A DNA stretch of 5,123 nucleotides, taken from positions 1-5,123 of the forward strand of contig JAGWXJ010000126.1 in the NCBI GenBank assembly GCA_018969935.1, written 5' to 3'. Shown one piece after another: positions 1 to 5,123 of this stretch (position 1 is the first letter of the stretch; every line of letters starts with the position of its first letter). This stretch comes from Alphaproteobacteria bacterium. Its GTDB lineage: Bacteria; Pseudomonadota; Alphaproteobacteria; Micavibrionales; UBA1664. A program made the translations under genes and the position numbers. A model generated the notes under the pieces. That model had not been told where the DNA came from and ran no database searches. It saw only the letters and a program-made list of their open reading frames with translations.

Positions 1-1560
1 CATGGTTTTGGAATTCTTGACCACTTTTTTGGGCGTTTCGCCCGTTATCACGGTGGTACCGAGCGCCTTTTCGGGCGCTGTTGCCTTAGGTGCAGCTGCC
101 GTATCGGGGATGGTCTGCATCTGGCGCATGGGGGCCCAGCGGTCTTGCGCTTCCTTGGCCATGGCGGCAAGTTCGGCGGGGTCTTTGGGTTTCCAGTCCG
201 ATTTAGGCGCTTCCTTTTTAGGGGCAGGCAGTTCAACCACTCGGGATTTCGGCGCCGGTTCCTCGGCAATCGCTACCGGCGGCGGGGAATCGAGGGCGGA
301 AGAAAGCGTGGTGCCGCGGTACTTGCCTACGGGGCGGTTACGCCCGCTGAATTGCGTCAGGAGTTTTTGAACAGCTTCGTTGAACGAGCCTTCGTAGCGG
401 ACATCCTGCGGCAAGCGCAGATCACCCACCAGATCAACCTTCACCTTGACGCCGGCCATCAGGCCCCATGCTTCAAGAACGCTGCCAAGGCTTTCACCCT
501 GCGCGCCGCCCCAAACGCCCGTGATATCGGCGCCGGGCTGCGGCACGGATGTCGCCTGTTTGGTTTGCGCGTCTTCCATGATGGGCGGGATGGCATTGAG
601 TTCAGCCACTTCTTTTTCGGCATCGGCCTTTTGGTCGGAATCCACGACAGGTTCGGATTCACCGGCGCGCTGGCTCACGTAAATGGTGTTGCCGCGAATA
701 GCCATTTTGAGATTTTGCGGCGTGAGCGCCATGCGCATCACTTCCACCCAGTCATCCCCTTCCTGCCAGCTGATGGGGGTCATGGGGTCCACGCCATTGA
801 GCTGGAATTTGTAGCCGACGGGAATGAGTTCGGGCAGCGCCAGCGCAAGCGGCGTTCTGGTGCCGCTGGATGTTACGTGCTTGGCTTCGAGTGTCGGGAT
901 ATCGCTGATCTTGCCTTGCGTAACACCGGGGCCGACGACAGGCATTGTGACAGCCATCATGCCGCCCATGCAGGTTTGCAGGCGGGCCAAGCCATCGGTA
1001 AAGCCGGTGGTTGCGAAATGGTAAGGCTTGTCGTTGATGACAAGGCGGAAGGTGCCAAGGCCTGTCAGCCGCTCGGCCACTTTTTTGCCGCCACCCGCTT
1101 CCTTGAGGTCCATTGACAGTGTCGAGGCATCGCTGGCCCATGCATTGACCGCGAAGGAGTCAGCACCCAAATTAAGGGTGATTGTCTGTTTTGCGCCGAT
1201 GGCCATTGCCTTGTCGCGCGTGTCGACCGTCATGCCTACAATGCCTGCCGCGCGGGCATGAAGGCCCAGGATAAGGCCGTTATCAAACTCGGCTACCATC
1301 AGGCAGCCTTTTTCCTCGGGGTGTTCGTCGGCATCGAATTGAGAGGCTTGCGAGGGGCCCACCAGCCATGCCGATACGGGTTTTGAAACCGGGCCTTTTT
1401 TAGGCTCTTCGCTTTTCTGCTTTTTGGAATCTGCAACCTTGACCAGCGCGGCGGGCGCGGTATCCGGTATCGTGTCGTCATTGATGTTGGCGGCATAGGC
1501 CGCCGCCGTGAGTGACGTGGATACCAGCAGCGCGAGCGCGAATCGTGAAAACCGTTTCAT
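1..1560 (-). CDS. Exported protein with two STN/TcpQ-like domains (3' end outside window)
   Basis: The minus strand is open for 520 codons from the ATG at 1560 to the window edge, with no stop, so the C-terminus is missing. Residues 1-23 form a signal peptide: KR, a hydrophobic core, and cleavage after AYA. A Lys/Glu/Pro-rich linker (41-60) leads to a beta-rich domain (about 62-200) with only two cysteines, C86 and C197, which could form a periplasmic disulfide. Residues 242-297 (PVGYKF, then ISWQEGDDW, ending NTIYVS) and 344-404 (GESLGSVLEAWG, then YEGSFNEAVQKLL) each resemble the small STN/TcpQ C-terminal fold found in secretin partners of type IV pilus and type IVB secretion systems. A Pro/Ala/Lys-rich tail follows from about 421. 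The family call rests on pattern similarity, not a search, and the N-terminal domain is unrecognised. A periplasmic or outer-membrane channel component is inferred. The flavin monooxygenase gene lies 69 bases upstream on the same strand. Confidence 0.8.
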   Translation of the reverse strand, partial: MKRFSRFALALLVSTSLTAAAYAANINDDTIPDTAPAALVKVADSKKQKSEEPKKGPVSKPVSAWLVGPSQASQFDADEHPEEKGCLMVAEFDNGLILGLHARAAGIVGMTVDTRDKAMAIGAKQTITLNLGADSFAVNAWASDASTLSMDLKEAGGGKKVAERLTGLGTFRLVINDKPYHFATTGFTDGLARLQTCMGGMMAVTMPVVGPGVTQGKISDIPTLEAKHVTSSGTRTPLALALPELIPVGYKFQLNGVDPMTPISWQEGDDWVEVMRMALTPQNLKMAIRGNTIYVSQRAGESEPVVDSDQKADAEKEVAELNAIPPIMEDAQTKQATSVPQPGADITGVWGGAQGESLGSVLEAWGLMAGVKVKVDLVGDLRLPQDVRYEGSFNEAVQKLLTQFSGRNRPVGKYRGTTLSSALDSPPPVAIAEEPAPKSRVVELPAPKKEAPKSDWKPKDPAELAAMAKEAQDRWAPMRQMQTIPDTAAAPKATAPEKALGTTVITGETPKKVVKNSKTM

Positions 1561-1568
1561 AGCGCCGG

Positions 1569-1597
1569 AGTCTAGCGCCTTGGGGTTATGTCGCCAA
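1569..1597 (-). promoter_or_regulatory. Candidate sigma-70-type promoter for the TcpQ-like gene
   Basis: On the minus strand TTGGCG (1597-1592) and TAGACT (1574-1569) are separated by exactly 17 bases, and each matches the sigma-70 consensus at 4 of 6 positions. Transcription would start around 1562, only one to three bases before the ATG at 1560. This fits the absence of any Shine-Dalgarno sequence before that ATG. A second -10-like element, TATAAG (1616-1611), has no recognisable -35 but would give a leader of about 44 bases. The call is by inspection only. Confidence 0.35.
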
Positions 1598-1599
1598 GG
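1578..1599. repeat. Short inverted repeat in the 1561-1629 intergenic gap
   Basis: CCTTGG (1578-1583) and CCAAGG (1594-1599) form a perfect 6-base inverted repeat with a 10-base spacer. It covers the candidate -35 and most of the promoter spacer, so it could be an operator. It has no T-run, which argues against an intrinsic terminator for the upstream gene. Six bases is short enough to occur by chance. Confidence 0.3.
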
Positions 1600-1629
1600 G
1601 CGGAAATTGCCTTATACCCACAGCTTCGC

Positions 1630-2646
1630 CTATTTTGGGGCGGCCATGCGCAGGCGCGTCATTTCGGCAAACATCGCATCCACGGCGGTTTGCCAGCGGG
1701 CCTCGTATGCTTGCAGGGGTTGGCGGCTGGCCAGTGTGTGCGCAAGGTCGGCTGCCTGCTGCATAGCCGTATTCAGGCCAAAACCGCCGTTGGGGTAAAA
1801 GGTTTGCGCGGAATCACCCGCCAGCACCACGGGCCCCTTATAGAGGCGTTTTGCGCGCACGCTGCCGAGGCGATAGAGGAAAACATCATCCACGTTATCT
1901 ATGCAAAGCCCTGTGCGCCCATGGACAAGGTTTTGCATGGCGGCGGCATCCGGCACTTCGTAATGCGCGACGGTTTTTGAAAACGTACCGCTGATCTTGT
2001 AGCGGTTTTTTGCAGGCAGCGGCACGAACACCACGCGCCCTTCGGGGCCGAACATCTGGTGCATGGCCGTGTGGTCCAACGCGTTTGGCGTAGTCACCGT
2101 TGCATCGCACCCGAAGGAGATTTCATCATCCTGCGTTTTGTCGGTGGTGATGCCTGCGGCCGCGCGGATGGTGCTGAAACGCCCGTCAGCCGCGATAATG
2201 ACGCACGGTGATACAGGCGCAAACCCCTGTACTTGCAGTTTACCGACGCCCAGCTTTACCGCCCTGCCCCATTCCACCTTTAGCCCAGCCGTCTTTTCCA
2301 GTGCCTCTATCAGCACGGCTTCCGTATCCGACTGGTTGAGCGAGAGGTTATCGCAGTGCGGGGCCGATTTGTCGGCAAAAGGGATGTAGCGCAGCGGTTT
2401 GCCCGCATAGGACTGGTAGCTGCCGTAAATGGGGGTGGCCATGGCGCGGATGGTGTTGCCTACGCCCAACTTATCCAGCAGCGCCATGGTTTCGGGCTTA
2501 AGGCCCGTGGCCCTGCTGCGCGTGCCGTGTTTTGCGCTTTGGTCAAAGATGCGCGGTAGGATGCCTTTTTGCGCAAGCGCAAGGGCGCATACCAGCCCTG
2601 CGGGGCCGGCGCCAACGATGCAAATGGATTGACTGTTTGTACTCAT
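1630..2646 (-). CDS. FAD-dependent monooxygenase, UbiH/aromatic hydroxylase family
   Basis: A predicted flavoprotein of 338 residues that would use FAD and NAD(P)H to hydroxylate an aromatic or quinone-like substrate; the substrate is not evident. Visible motifs in order are the Rossmann dinucleotide fingerprint VGAGPAG (11-17), RATGLKPETMALLDKLG (45-61), typical of phenol-hydroxylase relatives, the mid-protein DG motif AADGRFSTIR (152-161), and the second FAD motif GDSAQTFYPNGGFGLN (277-292) with D300 after it. The chain is shorter than UbiH (roughly 390) and lacks the C-terminal domain of TfdB/PheA-type enzymes. The start at 2646 puts the Rossmann strand near the N-terminus. An in-frame ATG at 2775 would add 43 residues overlapping the divergent gene and is unlikely. 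The ribosome site is weak: AAAGA directly abuts the ATG. The gene diverges from the VOC gene. The family is secure, the reaction is not. Confidence 0.9.
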   Translation of the reverse strand: MSTNSQSICIVGAGPAGLVCALALAQKGILPRIFDQSAKHGTRSRATGLKPETMALLDKLGVGNTIRAMATPIYGSYQSYAGKPLRYIPFADKSAPHCDNLSLNQSDTEAVLIEALEKTAGLKVEWGRAVKLGVGKLQVQGFAPVSPCVIIAADGRFSTIRAAAGITTDKTQDDEISFGCDATVTTPNALDHTAMHQMFGPEGRVVFVPLPAKNRYKISGTFSKTVAHYEVPDAAAMQNLVHGRTGLCIDNVDDVFLYRLGSVRAKRLYKGPVVLAGDSAQTFYPNGGFGLNTAMQQAADLAHTLASRQPLQAYEARWQTAVDAMFAEMTRLRMAAPK

Positions 2647-2657
2647 TTCTTTACGAC
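2629..2657 (+). promoter_or_regulatory. Candidate promoter for the VOC gene
   Basis: TTGACT (2629-2634, 5 of 6 matches to the -35 consensus) is followed after 17 bases by TACGAC (2652-2657, 3 of 6). The start of transcription would be near 2664, giving a very short leader before the ATG at 2668. That agrees with the lack of a clear Shine-Dalgarno sequence. The -35 lies inside the first codons of the divergent flavin monooxygenase. The -10 is weak, so this is tentative. Confidence 0.3.
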
Positions 2658-2667
2658 TGAATTCATT

Positions 2668-3015
2668 ATGATAAATCTTATGCTTTGCACAGAGAAAATG
2701 GATCTGGTGGCCGAATTTTATGCCGCCGTGGGCCTGCAGCTTGAAAAAGAGAAGCATGGCGCCGGCCCTGAGCATTTTTCGTTCAGGTCCGATGTGTGCG
2801 TCGAGATTTATCCGCCCCGCACACCTGCCGATGCCACGTTTTTACTGCGCGTGGATGTGGCGGATGTTGATGCGTCCGTAGCATCCCTCAAAAGCAAATT
2901 CAGCTACGAGGGTTTGGTCATCAGCGAGCCCGAGGCCCTTAAAACCGGTAAAAAGTCGATTGTCCGCGACCCTGATGGCCGCGTGGTCGAGTTGTTTCAG
3001 GCGTATCGCCCCTAA
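2668..3015 (+). CDS. VOC superfamily protein (glyoxalase/bleomycin-resistance/dioxygenase fold)
   Basis: A 115-residue protein containing both halves of a vicinal-oxygen-chelate fold. It opens with a strand and the helix DLVAEFYAAVGLQL (12-25), continues with HFSFRSDVCVEIY (36-48), a central strand FLLRVDVADVDASV (58-71), and ends with the family signature VRDPDGRVVELFQ (99-111). E46 and E108 sit at usual metal-ligand positions, and H36 may also contribute. The first strand (NLMLC) has no His or Gln where glyoxalase I has one, so metal binding and activity are uncertain. The start at 2668 is chosen because the first VOC strand begins there. Earlier in-frame starts would overlap the divergent gene heavily, and ATG at 2680 is an alternative. 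Divergence from a flavin monooxygenase hints at a shared small-molecule substrate, by inference only. The stop overlaps that of the convergent gene by 4 bases. Confidence 0.88.
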   Translation: MINLMLCTEKMDLVAEFYAAVGLQLEKEKHGAGPEHFSFRSDVCVEIYPPRTPADATFLLRVDVADVDASVASLKSKFSYEGLVISEPEALKTGKKSIVRDPDGRVVELFQAYRP

Positions 3016-3602
3016 GCTTCAGCTTTCCGGCCCTGCGGTTTTCCTTCGGTTATCTCCCGAAACGCATCGGCATCGCCATATTCGGCGAAGTCGCGGTATT
3101 TTTCGTGGGCACCAATCAAGCGCTTGGCGTGCTTGATGGGGCACCAGTGTTTTTCGGTACGGGCCGCGATTTCCCTTACATACGCAATCAGGCAATTGGC
3201 ATACGAGCAGTACCCGCAATTGATTTTCTGCACGAGGTTGAGATACGCAAGGTGATGGCGGTCGAAGATGAAATAATCGCGGCGCCTTACCTTTTCGATT
3301 TTATAAATAGGGAAGCAAACGGCCTGATAAATGCTTACGAAGATGTCCAGCAAAACAAGCGGTACAATCAGCATGTAAATGAACGGCGCCGACAAGATGA
3401 CGAGCGGGTTGGCCTTGAGGATGTATTGCGAGAGCCTGATTTTCAACTCAGCATGGCGGCGTAAAATCTCTTCCTCGAAGACTGCGCGGCCCTGCTCAAG
3501 CCCGAAGCGCAGCTTGGCGTGCTGTTTGGCGAGTTCCGCCTCCAGCTCCGATTGAAGTTCGTCGATTTTGTCTGAAAGGGCTTTGACGTGTTCGTTTATC
3601 AT
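3012..3602 (-). CDS. Conserved-looking membrane protein with coiled coil and Cys cluster
   Basis: The product is 196 residues with three visible parts. Residues 1-60 are highly charged and heptad-like (VKALSDKIDELQSELEAEL and onward), probably a coiled coil. Residues 65-100 are strongly hydrophobic (from PLVILSAPF through LLDIFVSIY to CFPIY), either one long or two short membrane segments. Residues 101-196 are soluble and carry C129-x2-C132-x4-C137 in INCGYCSYANC, then C154 in KHWCPIKHAKR. Four cysteines plus nearby histidines suggest a metal or iron-sulfur site. I recall similar NCxYCxYxNG...WCPIKHA proteins annotated as hypothetical in several bacterial phyla, but I cannot verify this. The function is unknown. 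The ATG at 3602 lies 16 bases after the prfB stop, with AGGGG just upstream, so co-transcription with prfB is likely. An in-frame ATG at 3713 inside prfB is rejected. Confidence 0.85.
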   Translation of the reverse strand: MINEHVKALSDKIDELQSELEAELAKQHAKLRFGLEQGRAVFEEEILRRHAELKIRLSQYILKANPLVILSAPFIYMLIVPLVLLDIFVSIYQAVCFPIYKIEKVRRRDYFIFDRHHLAYLNLVQKINCGYCSYANCLIAYVREIAARTEKHWCPIKHAKRLIGAHEKYRDFAEYGDADAFREITEGKPQGRKAEA

Positions 3603-3618
3603 CGCCCCTATCTTACCC

Positions 3619-4729
3619 CTAGTGCTTGTCCTTGACGAGCCTTGCCGCGAGCGAGGCTTCGAGGAACATGTCGATATCGCCGTCCAGCACGTTGCCGGAC
3701 TGGTTGGTTTCAACTTCCGTACGCAGGTCTTTCACCAACTGGTATGGCGCTAACACGTATGAGCGTATCTGGTGGCCCCAGCCGATATCGGTTTTTTCGC
3801 CGTGGGCTTCGGCCTTGATGGCCTCGCGCTTTTGCAATTCGGCTTCGTACAATTTTGCGCGCAGCATGTTCATGGCGCTATCGCGGTTGGCGTGCTGCGA
3901 GCGGCCCATCTGGCAGGCGACAATGGTGCCCGTGGGGATGTGCGTAATACGCACGGCGGAATCGGTACGGTTCACGTGCTGGCCGCCCGCGCCCGATGCG
4001 CGGTAGGTATCGACCTTCAAATCCTTGTCGAGGATTTCGATGTTGATGGTGTCATCAATCACGGGCGATACGGAGATGGAGGCGAAAGACGTATGGCGGC
4101 GGGCGTTGGAATCGAATGGGCTGATGCGCACAAGGCGGTGCACGCCGTTTTCGGATTTGAGCCAGCCGTAGGCGTTTTGGCCTTTGATCTGGATGGTTGC
4201 GCTTTTGATGCCCGCTTCCTCGCCGTCGCTCTGGTCCAGCAACTCGACCGTATAACTGTGCTGTTCGGCCCAGCGGGTGTACATGCGCAGCAGCATGGAC
4301 GCCCAGTCTTGCGCTTCCGTACCGCCTGCACCCGCGTTGACTTCGAGGAAGGCGTCGTTGGCATCGGCTTCGCCCGATAGCAGGCTTTGCAATTCCATCT
4401 TTGCAGCCTCGGCCTTGAGGGCCATAAGCGCCTTTTCGGATTCAGCCACGATAGATGCATCGCCCTCGGCCTCGCCCATCTCGATGAGGCCGATGTTGTC
4501 GTTGAGCGCGCCTTCGATTTTTTTAACAACCTCGATGCGCGCGCCCAGTGTATTGCGCTCGCGCATGATGGCTTGCGCCTTGGTTGTGTCGTTCCAGAGA
4601 TTGGGGTCTTCGGCCAGCGCGTTCAGCTCGGCCATTCTGTCGAGGGCTACTTCCCAGTCAAAGATGCCTCCTCAGCAGCGCGAGGGACGCTTTGATGGCA
4701 TCGACGGCTGCTAGAGTTTCGGCTTTCAT
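3619..4729 (-). CDS. prfB: Peptide chain release factor 2, expressed by programmed +1 frameshift
   Basis: RF2 recognises UGA and UAA stop codons on the ribosome and triggers peptide release. Frame 0 starts at the ATG at 4729 and reads 23 codons to an in-frame TGA (4660-4658). Skipping base 4660 joins it to a long frame, giving 369 residues against 365 in E. coli RF2. The codon-recognition tripeptide SPF is at 203-205. The catalytic GGQ is at 248-250, within SGAGGQHVNRTDSAVR; its Gln is the known PrmC methylation target in E. coli. Both motifs sit two residues earlier than in E. coli. Residue 244 is Ala, where E. coli K-12 has Thr246. SPF rather than PxT marks RF2, not RF1. The start is three bases after the upstream stop, in the same frame (TAA CCA ATG), with a GAGG 11 bases before it, so translational coupling is plausible. 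The identification is secure. Confidence 0.97.
4657..4672 (-). promoter_or_regulatory. RF2 programmed +1 frameshift site with internal Shine-Dalgarno
   Basis: On the minus strand AGGAGG (4672-4667) is followed by CAT, then CTT TGA C (4663-4657). This is the classic prfB recoding signal: an anti-SD-pairing element three bases upstream of the slippery CUU, a UGA stop and a following C. When RF2 is scarce, termination at UGA is slow and peptidyl-tRNA-Leu slips +1 onto UUU, so RF2 controls its own synthesis. The spacing equals that of E. coli. The internal element here is a perfect AGGAGG, against AGGGGG in E. coli. The stop is codon 24, against codon 26 in E. coli. Confidence 0.96.
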
Positions 4730-4732
4730 TGG

Positions 4733-5122
4733 TTAGGCGGCCTCGGCGAGGGTGTGCTCGGAAGCGGCTTCGAAATGTTCCAGCATTTGCTGGCAGGCTT
4801 CGTTCAGCGTTTCTTCCGAGGTGTATTTGAGGGTGGCGACGTTGTCACCTTCAAAGCCGTTGGCGGCCATGATTTTTTCAGCTTCAGCAAACACAACCAC
4901 AGGCTTTTTCATGGCCATCATGGCGGTGAGGATGCGTTTGGTGTGCGGGTTGGACATCAGCTTGTCCACGTGGCGCTGGCCGCCGGGGATGATGAGGCGG
5001 TCAAAGTCGGAACCGAGCGATACTTCGATTTTGGCGTCCGAAGGGTAGCAATGGCCCCATGTGCCTTCACCCCAGGAATGGATCAGGCCCGATTCGGGGC
5101 TGATGACGTTCGCGCGCGTCTT
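4733..5122 (-). CDS. DJ-1/PfpI-like protein lacking the nucleophile Cys (5' end outside window)
   Basis: The last 129 residues are visible, in a frame that is open to the window edge, so the N-terminus is missing. The fold is recognisable from VISPESGLIHSW (6-17), the strand and turn DFDRLIIPGG (39-48), and KKPVVVFAEAEKIM (72-85), which aligns with the usual KPVAAICHG nucleophile elbow. There the Cys-His-Gly is replaced by Ala79-Glu80-Ala81, so the usual DJ-1/PfpI chemistry (protease, glyoxalase III or deglycase-type) should not operate in this way. C25 (in GHCYPSD) and C109 are the only other cysteines seen. A regulatory, chaperone or divergent enzymatic role is possible, and the substrate is unknown. 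The stop codon is three bases before the prfB start, so the two genes probably share an mRNA. A GTG at 4969 is in frame but would remove half the domain, so it is not the start. Confidence 0.8.
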   Translation of the reverse strand, partial: KTRANVISPESGLIHSWGEGTWGHCYPSDAKIEVSLGSDFDRLIIPGGQRHVDKLMSNPHTKRILTAMMAMKKPVVVFAEAEKIMAANGFEGDNVATLKYTSEETLNEACQQMLEHFEAASEHTLAEAA

Positions 5123-5123
5123 G

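Noticed and set aside
145..1116. A 323-codon plus-strand open frame.
   Set aside because: It is antisense to the TcpQ-like gene, whose frame has a signal peptide, domain-like motifs and a full 520 codons. The plus-strand product is His/Arg/Gly-rich with no recognisable motif, as expected of a GC-rich shadow.
1578..1599. Inverted repeat as an intrinsic terminator for the monooxygenase gene.
   Set aside because: The stem is only 6 bases and no T-run follows it on the minus strand. An operator or chance occurrence fits better.
2569..2667. A longer VOC protein starting at 2569.
   Set aside because: The extension is antisense to the FAD-binding N-terminus of the monooxygenase and lies before the first VOC strand.
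2647..2775. A longer monooxygenase starting at 2775.
   Set aside because: The extra 43 residues precede the Rossmann strand, look unlike any leader, and overlap the start of the VOC gene.
3772..4380. A 202-codon plus-strand open frame.
   Set aside because: It lies wholly antisense to the conserved core of prfB, and its product shows no motif.
4635..4660. Reading prfB as a frameshifted pseudogene, or as starting at the internal ATG at 4635.
   Set aside because: The AGGAGG plus CTT TGA C element is the known programmed site. The joined protein has normal RF2 length and an N-terminus matching the family.

Overview
The window looks like bacterial chromosome from an alphaproteobacterium. The GC content is fairly high by eye (upper 50s percent, not computed). 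The release factor 2 N-terminus (LLRRHLDW followed by DPNLWND) resembles alphaproteobacterial RF2 as I recall it, and the other gene families fit that group without proving it. There are six protein genes, five on the minus strand and one on the plus strand. Both ends of the window cut through a gene. I see no tRNA, rRNA, CRISPR array, insertion sequence or prophage gene.

Layout from right to left, the direction of most transcription. At 4733-5122 is the 3' part of a DJ-1/PfpI-like gene whose nucleophile Cys position holds Ala. Three bases later prfB (release factor 2) begins, 3619-4729. It is split by a textbook programmed +1 frameshift: an internal AGGAGG, three bases, then CTT TGA C. The frame-0 product would stop after 23 residues and the shifted product is 369 residues. 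Sixteen bases after prfB comes a 196-residue protein with an N-terminal coiled coil, a membrane segment and a C-terminal cysteine cluster (3012-3602). These three genes are probably one transcription unit.

That unit converges on a small plus-strand VOC (glyoxalase/dioxygenase fold) gene at 2668-3015, and the two stop codons overlap by 4 bases. The VOC gene in turn diverges from a flavin-dependent monooxygenase gene (1630-2646, minus strand), with only 21 bases between the start codons, so each promoter must lie partly in the other gene. The pair may act on one small-molecule substrate, but nothing in the sequence names it.

The left 1560 bases are one continuous minus-strand reading frame of 520 codons that runs off the window without a stop. 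It encodes an exported protein with a signal peptide, a two-cysteine N-terminal domain, two STN/TcpQ-like secretin-partner modules and a Pro/Ala/Lys-rich tail. This suggests the edge of a type IV pilus, type IVB secretion or similar envelope-channel locus. It is the least ordinary gene here. A candidate promoter lies so close to its start that the mRNA may be leaderless.

The programmed frameshift in prfB is the best supported special feature. I did not find a clearly novel multi-gene system.
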